DNA of 64,000 nt from Gadus chalcogrammus (lineage: Eukaryota; Chordata; Actinopteri; Gadiformes; Gadidae). The stretch is from the NCBI RefSeq assembly GCF_026213295.1, contig NC_079422.1, forward strand, positions 25,334,218-25,398,217. Direction: 5' to 3'. Numbering within the stretch: position 1 is the first letter of the stretch; every line of letters begins with the position of its first letter. Positions 41,604-53,394 of the stretch are shown piece after piece. Below the pieces are notes generated by a model. The model was not told where the DNA came from, did no database searches, and saw only the letters and a list, made by a program, of their open reading frames with translations. Position numbers and translations under genes: made by a program.

Positions 41604-44600
41604 GGGTCGTCCATCCGGGTCCCCCGTCCGTATCACTCACGTTGTCGTTCCGCCTTCTCTTTCAGGGAGCACTGAAGTCCTTCAACACATCAGGTAAGGC
41701 CTTCAGGTCCGCAGAACCAAGCCCTGTCTGTCCGCCCGGTGGGGCCTCGCCGTAGACTCACTGTCCTCTGTGTCTCCCGCCACTCAGGCCCGGAGCCCTC
41801 GCCGAAACCCTCAACGAGCCCCCCCTCGTCGCTGGGCTCTCCCGGCAGGAGGCCCCCCAAGTCCCCCTCGGAACACAAGGAGCGCAAGCCCTCCTCCTCC
41901 GACGGCCAGAAGAAAGTGGTGGGTGTCTGCTCGGGGGGGTCTGAGGTTCACCTCGGGGGGGTCTGAGGTTCACCTCGGGGGGGTCTGGGGTTCACCTCGG
42001 GGGGGGGTCCGGGGTTCACCGCCTGCTGCGGGGACACGCCTGGTTTTGCACCAGGCAGAGCAGAGCGTCCAATCGAAACGGGAGTAGCTATAAACAAAGC
42101 TCAAGTGCTCCACTCTGAACTGTTCTGACTGGAACTGGTCTGAGTGGCTCTCAGACCAGTTCCACTCAGAACTGGTCTGAGCGGCTCTCAGACCAGTTCC
42201 ACCCAGAACTGGTCTGAGTGGCTGAAGGTTAATCTAAATCAGGGGTCACCAACACAGAGGACCACATGAGGCGCCCACAGGCCTGTTCTAAGAACAGCAA
42301 TACTCATTCTTGAACAACTCTTTCCCACCTTTTTTAAGTCATTGTTGATAATTATTGTGAGAAATCATTAACATGATCAGTTTCTTCACATAGATGAGTA
42401 TCATTAATCATCAATAGTAACATATATAACTAAAGGCAAACTGAGCAAATTTGTTATTTCAGAAGAGTGTATAGAACTGGGTGCCCTTCGTATGACTCAG
42501 TACCCATGAAGTAGCTCTCAGGTTCAAAAAGTTTGGGGACCCCTGATCTAAATGGATGTTTATAGGCTGTATTGCAAACGAAAGAAAGTCTTCCTGTGAC
42601 ACGTTGGGGAAGAGGAGGGTGTTCCGCAGAGTTTGGTTGCAAGTGTTTTGTACCTCGTCCCCAGCACCGCGGGGGGTACAGAGACTCCACCTACTACTGG
42701 GAGGTGCACTCCAGGGAGGTGACCATGCTGAAGAGGATCGGCTCCGGCTCCTTCGGGACCGTGTTCCGGGGCAAGTGGCACGGCGACGTGGCCGTCAAGA
42801 TCCTCAAGGTCACGGAGCCCACCCCAGAGCAGCTGCAGGCCTTCAAGAACGAGATGCAGGTCCTCAGGTGAGCTCCGAGAGAGGGCGACATCGCTCCCTC
42901 CCTCCTCAATCTCACCAACAGACCCTTTTTTGATTGATTTATTTTTGGTGTAACCATAGGCCATGATAGCCTGGTTGTTTTGGACACAGAGCAGGGAGGT
43001 TCCAGGTAGTATTGCCCATAGTCTACCTGCAGGCATCCGTGGGCAGGATTCCCCTAACCAATGTCCTCTCCTCCTCCTCCTCCTCTTCCTCCTCCCTTCC
43101 TGCTCCTCCTCCTCCCCCCCTCCTGCTCCTCCTCCTCCTCCCCCCCCTCCTCCTCCTCCCCCCCTCCTCCCGGGGGACACAGGAAGACCCGCCACGTCAA
43201 CATCCTGCTCTTCATGGGCTACATGACCAAGCCCAACTTCGCCATCATCACCCAGTGGTGCGAGGGCAGCAGCCTGTACCGCCACCTGCACGTCACCGAC
43301 ACCAAGTTCGGCACCATGCGCCGCATCGACGTGGCCCGGCAGACGGCGCAGGGCATGGAGTGAGTCCCGCCCTCTCCTTACAGGCTTACCCACAGCCCTC
43401 CACAGCTCAGGAGGCCGCCTAAGCAACACACGGCTGACACATAAGGGGCAGATTTCCAAAACGGCCTGTAGCAGCTAATCACACCACACCTGGTGGCATG
43501 TCATGGGACCTTTAACTATGTTGTCCAAAAAAACAAAAATAATAATTCATTCAATCTCTGTGTAAAGGTCAGGCTGCATGGCAACAGTCTGTCAGCTTGC
43601 ATGAAAATAGGCATATATACCAAAATACTAACTGTACTATGGTACATAATACCATGTTATGTACCATGACCCCCCCGGTCAGACAGCCACCCGCACCACC
43701 TTAACTAACACATTTTCTGCGGGAATCCCTGACTTACAGCCAGGGATCCAGTAGCTCACAAAGTCAGTCAACAGACAGTACAATACAGACCGTACAAGTA
43801 CAATACAGACAGTAAAACTGACAAACAACAAATGGACCAACAGGAGAAGTCAATCCCATAAGTCAATAAAAAGTAAGCACTATTGCACACAATTTAAATT
43901 TCATATAAAAAGAAGAGACGCAGCTAGATATCAATAAAGAAATGTTATGCATTTGCACTTTGTCCAGTGTGTGTTGGGGTGGGTTGTGGGGGAGATAGAG
44001 GGACACACCCCATGGGCAAGGCACTCTTTGCCTATGTCCACTTAGTTGTTGGATATTGATATCTGATGAGGATGATATTGGAGACCTTGAAAGGGCAAAA
44101 TTCCAGGTCTTGCGAGTAAATACTTGGAGAGAAGTGGATGTTCTCAGTTCTGGAACAGCCTGGATTTGAGTCTAATTATAAGTTATTTATTTTCAAATAG
44201 TCAATAAGCAGCAGCTTTTTGCAATAAGTGCCCTGTATCGTTGACAATATTAATGTTTCAACTTCCAATTCATGTTTTCTTTGTTTCCTTTTTCAGTTAT
44301 CTCCACGCGAAGAATATAATCCACCGAGACCTCAAATCAAACAGTATCCTTTCCCTGAGACCCAAACAACTTGGCCTTGTGTGATCTAAACTGGCCAAGG
44401 AGAGCATTGAGCGAGAAAACCATCCCGGCACCACTTCCATCTTTGTGATGTTGGCAGACGATAGCGGTCTGTTCTGCGACCACTCCTTCTGCATGCATGT
44501 TTTCTTTACACCATTGTCCTCCTAAAGCAGGCTTATTTCTCACTCTATATACCAGAAGTAATGTTCCTCTACCCACTGCCTACCTAGTCGCCACTGTTCT

Positions 44601-47600
44601 TAGTATGAAGCGCGGTGAGGCGTTGTTCTGATCGGAACAATGTCTCACATCATCTCATCATCGGTGGTGGGTGTCGTGACACCCACCACCGATGTAATGA
44701 CACCAACCACCGGGGAATGAAGCCTTCTTAATCTGCTTCTACCTTAGTTAGATAGTAGCTTAAAAATGCATTTGGCGCAGAATCATTTATAGTATTGCTA
44801 ACTCCGAAGAAAGAAAGAACATTTCTCGGTTCTCCTGAATCTCCGTCTTTTGAGAGGAGTACCCCGGCGTTACTCTGGTCAACTTCCTAAGCTACGGCGC
44901 CAGACATCTTCATCCACGAGGGCTGGACGGTGAAGATAGGGGACTTCGGCCTGGCCACGGTCAAGTCTCGGTGGAGCGGGTCGATGCAGGTGGAGCAGCC
45001 CAGCGGGTCGATCCTCTGGATGGTACGGTCCCGGCCTTACATATACACTCAGCAGACGCTTCTATCCAAAGCCACTTGCAATAAACGCATTTGGAAGAAG
45101 AAAGAGGAACAACATTAGATCGCTGTCGGTACTGTACGGATGTTCATAGAACCAAGGGCCAAGCACTAACAATCGCTAGGTTGACCCATTCCCCTTATAC
45201 AACAAAGATAGATAGGATAAGGTGGTACACAATGTGAAGTACTGTTTTAAAGTGCATGGACGTACAACGTAAGTACGTACATTAAGTGCACGGACCTTTC
45301 AAGGATTTGAATTCCTTCGGCAATTCCTTGATGAGATATTGCGTCTAGGACAGCTGAGACATCTAACTGCATCAGAGCGCATAATAGTAATACTTTGTAA
45401 CATGTGCACACCTCAGTTTCGAGCCCTGGACACAGATTCACCAAGCCTGTCAACAGTTTCACCCCCTGCCGGCAATGCATTTGTCCATATATCATGAAAG
45501 GGGAAATGTTGACATTCTGGTCATTCTGGTCTTGATAAGGGTGTCCTTGTGGCAGCTTCCCGCCAAGCCAGAGGTTAACAAAGGGGAACTGGTTAACGCC
45601 AGTTGACAGATGGGGTGGCTAGATAATACAACCTGACGAAACCAAAGTCAAACTCAAATTATTGAAACTAAACAACATAGGGATTTTCCATCCCACTTTC
45701 AAGTCGAAAGTGTTTTTTTATAAAGGCTTCATGGGACCAGGGTTAGCACACAAACCTAACGCAAACAGATCATTTAATTAATTACAAAAACTTCCATTTG
45801 CTTTCTCTGCCCGCCATAGGAAAAACAACAACCTTTGACCTTATTACAAAGATCTTTTGACCTTTAACCTGTGACCTTTGCATCTAGGCTCCTGAGGTGA
45901 TCCGCATGCAGGACAGCAACCCGTACACGTTCCAGTCCGACGTCTACGGCTACGGCGTGGTTCTGTTTGAGCTGATGTCTGGAACCCTGCCTTACTCCAA
46001 CATCAACAACCGAGACCAGGTACCCCACCCCCCCCCCCCCCCCTTCCAGTCCACCGGGTCTCCCCGGTACAGTACAGCCCCGGATCACGTCTGATCTCCA
46101 AGGGTTTACGGGCTTCCATCTACCGGGGGAGCTACACAGAACCTACTATCTGCAGCCGTTACTCATTGACCAAAGCACACTGGGTAGGCGCTGTCAGGTG
46201 TCAGGAAAAAACAACAACACATGTTTAACTTTGTCACTTTGCAGTAGAAGGAACTACACAGTGGGTCAAACAGTGGAAACACTCAAAACCCGCCTTTGAT
46301 ATTTGATCTGCAAAGCCGAGCATGCGGGGGGGGGGGGTTCCAGTGTACTGAGTGGCACACTCTCGGCACCGTGGCAGACACCAGAGGCATCTCCATGCTA
46401 AGTATTTTATTTTTCAGTGCCAGGAGTTACAACATGCAACAAGTGCGTATGTTAAGTGCCAGGGCATTTCATGGACTTTAGAAGCAGCGATTTCTTTATG
46501 AGATATCGAGTCTAGGAGAGGGGAGATTTCTGAATGGGGGGGAATAAAAAGCACACAATGGTTGTAAGTAATGACCTGTTTAATGTTTATCTACACAATG
46601 CAAACCCATGGACACCTTGAGGACAGCGGCGCAGCCCCCAGAGCAGGTCTCCTCCTGCTGAAGACCCACCTCCTCATGCCCTTGTCCCCCCCCCCATCCT
46701 CAGATAATCTTCATGGTGGGTCGGGGATACCTGTCGCCCGACATCAGCAAGCTGGGCGCCACCTCCCCCAAGTCCATGAAGAGGCTCATTATCGACTGTC
46801 TGAAGTTCAAACGAGACGAGAGGCCCCTGTTCCCACAGGTGACTGGGAACCTTCAACACATGAATGACCTCTCTCTCTCTGTCTCTCTCTCTCTGTTTCA
46901 GTCTGTATCTCTATCTCTCTGTCTCTGTCTCTCTCTCTTTCTCTTCCTCTCTCTCACTCTTCCTCTCTCTCTGTTTCAGTCTGTCTCTCTATTTTTCTGT
47001 CTCTGTCTCTCTCTTTCTCTTCCTCTCTCTCACTCTTCCTCTTTCGCGCTCTCGCTCTCTCGCTCTCTCTCTCTCTCGCTCTCTCTCCTCTTAATCCCCT
47101 CTCCCTTAACCTCTATGCTGAATTCTTTTGAATGAAAAGCCTGGTTCCCTCATGACGAGACTTGTCCGGGACTGTGTTCTGAAGCGAGCAGCCTGACAAG
47201 GCTTCTAATGCCAATCATAACGCTTACCTGGTTAACGGTTCACTTTAATACTGTAGTATCACTGCCGTCTGCTTTTCATTCAATGTTGAGAAGATAGGTT
47301 TATTTTATGTAATGGCTCTTAATGATAGTAGTGTGGTATTTCATGACATAGGGTTGGTTTATGGTGACGCCCAGATTTGACTCCAGATGAATTATGGTAT
47401 GCATATTATACCCTCAAGAGTCTGTCTCGTCCTCCAGAACTAGTTCCATAAATCAGTCTTGAGTTTAACATCTTCGGTCTGAAGGCAGAGGAGCTCAGAG
47501 CTGGGTGAACAGGGAGTTCCCCTTCCTTTAGCGTCACGTTGGTTATCTAGTCCTCAGGTTGGCGGGGATCTGAAGGCATGTAACACTGGTCCGGCCACTG

Positions 47601-48701
47601 TATAAATACTTTAATTTAATTATTAAATCCCCTTCTGAAGCGCCATCCACTCGCACAATTAGTTTTTGTTTTTGGGAGAATATCTCCACAACCAAACGGG
47701 GAACAAGGCGTAGCTCCGTCACTATGGTTCCTGGTTTCCGGCCACGGTTCTGGGAAGCGCCCCCCCCCCCCCCCCCCCCCCCCCCCACACGTTCCGCTAG
47801 AACCCAGTAGGACAGCTGGACCCCAGGTTCTATAAATGTGTTCCATTAACGTTCTCCGGGTCCTGGCGGCCATGGAGCAGGTTCTATGAATGTTTTCAGA
47901 TGAGTGACGTAGTGAACGTTCTATAAATGTGAATTACATCCGGTGAGTGACGTAGTTAACCTTCTCCAGATCCTGGTGGCGATAGAGCAGGTTCTATCCA
48001 TGTGTTGTACATCAGATGAGTGACGTAGATCCGATGAGTGACGTAGATCCGATGAGTGACGTAGATCAGATGAGTGACGTAGATCAGATGAGTGACGTAG
48101 ATCCGATGAGTGACGTAGATCAGATGAGTGACGTAGATCAGATGAGTGACGTAGTTGATGTTCTATTAACGTGTTATACATCAGCTGAGTGACGTAGATC
48201 CGATGAGTGACGTAGATCAGATGAGTGACGTAGATCCGATGAGTGACGTAGATCCGATGAGTGACGTAGATCAGATGAGTGACGTAGTTGATGTTCTATC
48301 AATGTGTTATACATCAGCTGAGTGACGTAGATCAGATGAGTGACGTAGTTGATGTTCTATTAATGTGTTATACATCAGCTGAGTGACGTAGATCAGATGA
48401 GTGACGTAGTTGATGTTCTATCAATGTGTTGTACATCAGATGAGTGACGCAGATCCGATGAGTGACGCAGATCAGATGAGTGACGTAGTTGTCCTATCAA
48501 CGTGTTGTAGATCAGTTGAGTGACGTAGATCCGATGAGTGACGTGGTTGCCCTCCCCCAGATCCTGGTGGCGATGGAGCAGGTGCAGGACCTGCTGCCCA
48601 AGATCGAGCGCAGCGCGTCGGAGCCTTCGCTGCACCGGGCGGTGCACGCGGAGGACCTCAACCCCGAGCTCTTCAACACCACCCGCTTCATGCCGCTCTG
48701 A
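33717..48701 (+). CDS. araf: Serine/threonine kinase A-Raf
   Basis: Cytosolic MAP3K that couples Ras-GTP to MEK. Coding exons: 33717-33827, 35266-35369, 37303-37405, 37864-38018, 39201-39302, 40224-40368, 41666-41693, 41788-41918, 42665-42867, 43183-43359, 44297-44343, 44904-45022, 45888-46019, 46704-46838 and 48561-48701. They total 1833 bp, 610 residues (human ARAF 606). Domains: Ras-binding domain ([15 protein letters not shown]); C1 zinc finger ([20 protein letters not shown] through KVPTVCLDM); 14-3-3-type [10 protein letters not shown]-region RDSTYYWEV; kinase with [36 protein letters not shown] and APEV; C-terminal [24 protein letters not shown] and [12 protein letters not shown] favour ARAF over BRAF or RAF1. 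MSSTSSS was taken as start because it matches family length; an upstream in-frame start exists at 31925. Three introns carry junction-derived minisatellites. Confidence 0.95.
33805..34430 (+). repeat. Degenerate tandem repeat made of the araf RBD exon donor (about 5 copies of 75-95 bp)
   Basis: The authentic exon end and intron start read CAACAAACAGAGGACTGTG then GTGAGC, followed by TTTTACTGGTTCAGCGCTAGC. Downstream copies read CCACAACCGGAGGAATGTG then GTGAGAGG, and TTTTACTGG, ACTAGTTACTTAA recur at about 34080-34430. The first spacer is interrupted at about 33896-34075 by a sequence starting GGGCTGCTTGATTATGG, a probable hAT MITE fragment. See findings. Confidence 0.75.
35576..36795. mobile_element. 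hAT-type non-autonomous DNA transposon, 1220 bp (araf intron 3)
   Basis: The ends CAGAGATGGAAATTAAC and the complement of GTTAATTTCCATCCCTG are inverted. Exact 8-bp target duplications GCGCGCAC flank it (35568-35575 and 36796-36803). Subterminal GCCACTGTGGCAGG and CCGCCACAGTGGCGGG motifs recur inside. An older repeat fragment ending GACGTCTGGTTACCCT lies near 36420-36465. No transposase frame. Confidence 0.85.
37480..37735 (+). mobile_element. tRNA-derived SINE, copy 3 (araf intron 4)
   Basis: GGTGGCTCAGGAGGTAGAGC (A-box-like) and GGTTGCCGGTTTGATCCCC (B-box-like), with the shared body CTGCTCCCGACGAACTGGCC and the tail AGCTTTGAGTGGCCACTGAA. Confidence 0.85.
38034..38435 (+). repeat. 10-bp minisatellite (GCTCACCAGG), about 40 copies, after araf C1 exon donor
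   Basis: Begins about 16 nt after the donor at 38018/38019. Variants are blocked: GGGCTCACCA early, then GTGCTCACCG, then GTGCCCACCG, showing regional homogenisation. The exon edge (ATCACCAAGAG) is only loosely similar, so it was not counted as a junction copy. Confidence 0.95.
39487..39903. mobile_element. hAT-type MITE, 417 bp (araf intron 6)
   Basis: Inverted ends TAGGGCTGAACGATT and AATCGTTCAGCCCTA with exact 8-bp target duplications GTGGTCAC (39479-39486 and 39904-39911). AT-rich, non-coding. Confidence 0.88.
40345..41200 (+). repeat. Minisatellite made of the araf exon 40224-40368 donor
   Basis: The authentic edge is GGGGTCAGCATCATAGAG then GTAGGTCCACC. Units carry GGGGCTAGCATCATCGTTAGG or GCTAGCATTATAGAG then GTAGGTCACC, plus TGACCCCTGACCCTAACC filler. 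Five later copies keep an intact AGAG/GTAGGT donor, with GT at 40599, 40946, 41057, 41120 and 41186. The true donor is the first copy. Confidence 0.93.
41573..41603. repeat. Poly(G) run, araf intron 7
   Basis: A G homopolymer of about 30 bases, 60 bp upstream of the short 28-bp exon 41666-41693. It could form G-quadruplex structure in the RNA. Confidence 0.9.
41925..42020 (+). repeat. Short G-rich tandem repeat after araf donor 41918
   Basis: Three to four copies of TCTGAGGTTCACCTCGGGGG start just inside the intron. G-run clusters next to a 5' splice site are typical intronic splicing enhancers; function is inferred. Confidence 0.8.
42115..42225. repeat. Alternating inverted repeat (AACTGGTCTGAGTGG / CTCAGACCAGTTCCA)
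   Basis: Direct and complementary copies alternate, so any neighbouring pair can fold into a hairpin of about 15 bp. In araf intron 9. Confidence 0.8.
43060..43175 (+). repeat. (CCT)n-rich tract before araf exon 43183
   Basis: A pyrimidine-rich repeat of about 110 bp extends the acceptor tract of the kinase exon starting at 43183. Confidence 0.85.
44659..44694. repeat. Perfect palindrome, 17-bp arms, 2-nt loop
   Basis: CATCGGTGGTGGGTGTC, GT, then GACACCCACCACCGATG. In araf intron 12. A partial echo (GACACCAACCACCGG) follows at about 44699. Confidence 0.92.
45038..45195 (+). mobile_element. SINE-like dispersed repeat, copy 3 (araf intron 13)
   Basis: CAGCAGACGCTTCTATCCAA, CACTTGCAATAAACGC and AACAATCGCTAGGTTGACCC are shared with the copies at 28013 and 33355. 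It starts about 15 bp inside the intron. Confidence 0.75.
46866..47095 (+). repeat. (CT)n-rich array after araf donor 46838
   Basis: CTCTCTCT runs with CTGTTTCAGTCTGTCTCTC blocks repeated twice; each TTTCAGTCTG is an acceptor-like site. Starts 28 nt into the intron. Confidence 0.9.
47761..47788. repeat. Poly(C) run, araf last intron
   Basis: A C homopolymer of about 26 bases preceding the final-exon minisatellite. Confidence 0.9.
47850..48560 (+). repeat. 18-bp minisatellite with embedded copies of the araf final-exon acceptor
   Basis: The core unit is GATGAGTGACGTAGATCC, about 25 copies, with longer inserts GTTGATGTTCTATCAATGTG. At 47961-47991 a unit reads CTTCTCCAG then ATCCTGGTGGCGATAGAGCA, matching the true final exon start ATCCTGGTGGCGATGGAGCA (48561) at 19 of 20 positions. 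A more diverged copy at about 47851-47881 reads TCCTGGCGGCCATGGAGCAG. The true junction is the last copy. Confidence 0.92.
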
Positions 48702-51700
48702 GTCCTCCCCGTCAGCACCGCCCCCTTCCTCCACCCGCCGAGGGCCGGAGCCCATCCCTGCAGCGCTGCACATGGTGATTACCCTGTCCTCCTCCACCAC
48801 CACCACCACCACCTCCGTCACGTCAACACCGCCCCCCCGCCCCGACCCCTGACTCGGCCCGCTCTGAAAGAGGGTGGTCGCTTCGAACTTCTCGTTTTGA
48901 GTATTTTTTTTGTTTTGTTCGTTTTCTTTTTTTTCTCGCTCCGATCGAGTCAGCGATGCTCGCCGCCGCCGCCGCCGCCGGTTTCACGAGCGCCGACGCC
49001 GGCGCGGTCGCCGTACATACACACTCCGCAGACCCCCCCTCCTCCTCCCCGCGCGGTCGGAGGAATCGAACCGCGTTCCCGCCCAGCTCTGCACTCCACT
49101 GAGGGCTCAGCCCGCACACATTCCAGTAACACCAGTACTGGTCCCCTTAATACCAGTACTGGTCCACTTAATACTAGTACTGGTCCACTCTCGCCCCCAC
49201 CTTTTTTTAAATTCCATCTTCTCCAGAGCTTTCTGAACCGGGACCACCGGGACCAACTTGGGTTTCTCTCTTGAGAAATGTCCTTTCAAAGTAATGGTCC
49301 CTTGTTTGTATTTATTGTCCTGTCGCCACGACGCAACGCAGGTGACGCCCGTAGTTAGACGCCGTCTTGGTAACACGTTTAGTAGCTGCTATTGGCCAGT
49401 GAGGACACAACCAAACCAGGATGCCTTGGAACCGGACCGTCTGCCTCCAGGGCTAGAGTCGCTGCACTGCCGCGGGACCACACACAGACATGCACACACA
49501 CACTGTTGTACTGTACCTGCTGGGAAGTCTGGGGCGCGTTAGTGAGCAGTCTTTTGAACACTTTCAACGTTTAGGAACAACCCTTTTGGATGCGTTCACA
49601 GAACAGGAGTAGAGGGATTGGGTAATGAGTGGGTTCAGCACAAAATGGTCTTCATCCTCTGCACAGTCAAAGTTATTGCTTTTTAGTTTTTTAAGTTTTC
49701 ATTGATTTTATCAGGAAAGGGCCTTCTTCTCACCTGGATGACCCTGATAACTCATCATTATAAGGAGCAGATATTGAACCTTTTTAAACGGTTGGTTTAA
49801 AAATGTGCAATAACGTTTTGGCTACCTCCTTTTGACCGCAGATGAACATTTTACACAGGCAGAGTAATATATAGACGGATTGCTACTTTTATATCTAATA
49901 AAAAAGTATTTAATGCATTTGAAACCTAGTCTGAGGGACTAATACATTCTGAATAAACTAGTACATTCGATACCTTTCTTCCAATATTGTGTAAAGCATG
50001 GTTTTCAGGATGGAACACGTTGAGAACGAAAGCACACGCGCAGTTCAGGCACGTCAAACTAGGGTCTGAGCAGCTTCACCAGTTCTACACAGAATCAAAC
50101 CCAACCTCTTCTTTGAACCCCGTCCGACTGTTAAAGGCGGTCCCACGTTGAGGGTCACGCTCCCGGGGCCGCGATACGGACTGCGCTCTGCGGGGGCTCT
50201 CGTTCTTCGGTCTAAGCTCGAGTGTCTCCAACAAGCGGCCTTACCGATCCTCAGGATGTGGCAGGACACAGGACACGCGTCGGAGCACAGCAGCCCTGGA
50301 GTGGGGGTGGCGGCTGACCTCTGACCTCTCCCTCTGAGGGGTACGCTGCTCATCGAGGGTTTGGGAGTAACCGTTGTGTCCACATGACTCGTTCCTTAAG
50401 ACTACGACACAACTAGAGTGTGACGCCTGTTCTGAACCAGACGTTGAAACGCGCCCGTTCTGTCCGGCTTAGCGACACACGGAGGACAAACCCACGGTTT
50501 TGAACCAGTCCCTCGATGCAGAGAGATGTTCGACGGGGCTTTCCACTGTGTGGTCTCTGTGCGTGTGGTGGCTCATCACTTCTCCACTGCTTCGCTGAAG
50601 GTCTCGGCGTCTGACTGGGGCAGGAGGGAGTGCCGTGCCTTGCCGCCACTTCCCCAAACTAACGTGAACACGGACGCCATCGGTAGTCCACCAAATACTG
50701 CTCGTCCTGTTTTGGGTTGTGTTGAGACATTGTACGATTGTTGATTTGGGGCGGAGGGGGGGGGGGGGGGGGCGTCAGACTGTTATAAACTAATATAAGC
50801 CATATTAACTTTCCTACTAAGGGTTTTAATCAGTCAGATCTGGGGGGCGGTTGAGGGTTTCATTTTAAGAGCGCCATGGATCTGCCAGCAGGGCCTTCTT
50901 TCACCAGCTTGCGACATGGCAGCAGGGGTCTCTGGTGGTTCGTCGAGGACACACTCCCTCCCCCAGCTCCGCTTGAAGACCTCGGAGCCCGGGGCTGAAA
51001 GACACCCGTCACTGTAGTCCAGCTGCTGCTGCTATCCACCATAGGGAACCATGCATTCAGGTCACGGCGAATTGCCGTGAAAACACTTTAACTCTGGTCC
51101 AATGTGTGTGTGTGTGCTGGTAACGCGTTGGTTAGGAGGGTTGCGTGTGTGTGCGTGTTCTGTGAACCTGGTGGGGATTTCTGTTCCTTATCGTACGTAC
51201 TGTGGGCACGAAGGGACTGTGTGGCCAAGAGGTCACTGAGATGAGACCAAGATGTCGACATGAGGTGACCACAATGTCAACATGATGTCACCACGATGTG
51301 ACATGGATGACACCATGATGTTTCCACGATGTGACAAGGGTGACGCCATGATGTCACCACGATGTGACAAGGATGACACCATGATGTCACCACGATGTGA
51401 CAAGGATGACACCATGATGTTATCACGATGTCCCCAAGATGAGACCATGATGTTCCCATGTTGTGAAGACGCAATGCTCACTCACCATAGCTCAGAGCTT
51501 TTCCTCCTTGTGTTTTTAGCCCTAGAGGAGGTGGATACGGGCTGAGGGGCTGGGCCCCTCACGGCCCGCTATACTCATTCCAGTCATGGGGGGGTCCTTG
51601 GTCCGGGGTGGAAGGTTTCCCGGGGTCGGGCTCCCCACCTTTCAGTTATTTATTGATGTCTGTGCAAAACATTTTCAATCTGCAATCATGGATCTCTTGA

Positions 51701-52807
51701 GGTGGATCAATGTTTACTCGAGGGAGAGCGCTCTGCAAAAATGTAAAAGCCATGTTTGGGGAACCGTTTCTTTGTGGCACGGTACTGTCCGGCCCTGCTT
51801 GGCTCGAACCCCCGCTCCTCCGGGAACAGGGCTCGTTTGAAACATCTAGGGACGGGTCGGACCTCAGTAGGGACGCTGGTTTTAATAGTCGCTCATACGG
51901 TTTTACTATGTGTCTCCCTCACCATCTACCATATATTAAACACAGTAACGGAGATTAACCTAATTTAAAAGGAGGAGACCCAAGGTGGACTTGTGAGGAT
52001 GTACGGTGTATAGACTGAGGGCACTGGAGAACCACAGATCATCACAAACTGACCCCACTCTGAGGTTCTTCAGAAGGACGAGGCTTTTATTGTTCCTGGT
52101 TTTAAATTTGTAGTCCCAGGTTAGGGGTGCTTATGGACTACATATCCCATGAAATTATCCTAATCAGTGCTTTCTCATTTTCCCTGAGGGGGACTGCCAT
52201 TGGCTGAGAGTGCCATGGTGGAGGCTCGCTATAGGTTGAGTTTTGGATGCATTGCCTGCATGTCACCCCCTCTCCTAAGAGGACGACAGCGTTCTAACAC
52301 CCTGTCTAGAGGGGATGGACAGGTTGCTAAGGTTACTTAAACAATGTCCACCTGAGAAGATGGCCACGCCCCTATCCGATGCCCGAGCTCGCCCCCCCCC
52401 CCCCCCCTCTTTGAAACGGACCGCAGCACAAAGTATCACGTTAACGGTTTGCTCGTGGATGCCCTGCACGGCGCGGGAATCACACTCGCAACCCAACGGC
52501 TGTCTATTACAGAGAGGCAAGAGTAGGAGTTATATTGGAATAGGGTTCTTTCTGCATATCTTTTAGGTGAATTGCAATTAACTGTCTATAGTTTTCTGAT
52601 GTTTCAGGGGTGTTCAGTTTGCAATAAATGGTGTATCCTGCTCTGTACAGTTACTTTTTTAATTAAAATGTACTTGTTTCTATTTTTTTGTGTGACGGTT
52701 TCAAGAGAAAAAAAAGAACAATTATTTTAAATGTAAAGGAAATCTTAGTATTTTTTTAGTTTTTTTTTTGTCTTAAAATATTGATGATGCAGGATTCTTT
52801 AAATAAA
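48702..52807 (+). other. araf: araf 3' UTR, about 4.1 kb if the distal poly(A) signal is used
   Basis: No gene is visible. AATAAA motifs occur at 52623-52628 and 52802-52807. Contents: a 24-bp repeat AATACCAGTACTGGTCCACT (about 49120-49190, three copies), a G-run at 50756-50772, a 36-bp-class repeat at 51240-51440 and a C-run near 52390. A single 4-kb UTR is an inference; the distal part could be intergenic. Confidence 0.45.
51240..51445 (+). repeat. Tandem repeat ATGTCACCACGATGTGACA
   Basis: About six imperfect units of 33-36 bp built on CACCATGATGTCACCACGAT and GTGACAAGGATGACACC. It is open in several frames but not coding. Confidence 0.88.
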
Positions 52808-53180
52808 ACTGTGGAATACTAAAGATGAGTTTGGTCGTTTCTCCTTCCTTATTTTTCATAAATCCTTTTGCCTTTCCCTCGTCTCTCTAACTAAGCAAAG
52901 TGTTTTGAACCTGCGCCGGAACCCCGGCCTGTGGTTTTGGAGCGCTTTGTGGGAAGGAGGAAGTGGTTTCATTCACAGCCGTGCAGATGAGCCATTTAAC
53001 CAGCGGCCGGAAACAGCTCGGCATGCATGTGTTGCAGGCATATCGGTTAGTTTGGTGGGTGAACCTTCGAAGAGGCTTTGTTTCTGTGACGGTTGCCTCC
53101 CAACTCACCAATGCGCCGCAAGGGGAATGAGGTGTATATAATGACGTCCACACCAACCTTTTGATTAATTATATCTGATA
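52808..53180. other. Gap between convergent araf and tetraspanin A
   Basis: araf (plus) and the first tetraspanin (minus) are tail to tail. TTTATT at 53181-53186 is an AATAAA on the minus strand, about 210 nt past the tetraspanin A stop. Nothing else is visible. Confidence 0.5.
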
Positions 53181-53394
53181 TTTATTTGGCTCTTTGATTT
53201 TTGTAAGAGGATCATTTGAGACGTGTTGCATACTTTTGGTATTGTTTCCAACATAAATACATTTTCTTTGGTTCATTTAAAATAAAGATGTTTATGAAAG
53301 AAAAACAATGAAGAAATTAAAATATGGTGGTTTGAGAAGACAGGACTGTACAAAAGCATGGATGCCACAGTAAGGGTTGAGTGAGGGTAGGAAT

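Noticed and set aside
33717..48701. Assignment of the Raf kinase to RAF1 or BRAF
   Set aside because: Ras-binding domain and C1 residues ([21 protein letters not shown]) and length (610) match ARAF best, although [18 protein letters not shown] is also close to the others.
48897..49274. Frames in the araf 3' region rich in Ser, Arg and Pro
   Set aside because: They lie after the araf stop in low-complexity GC-rich sequence with no recognisable domain.
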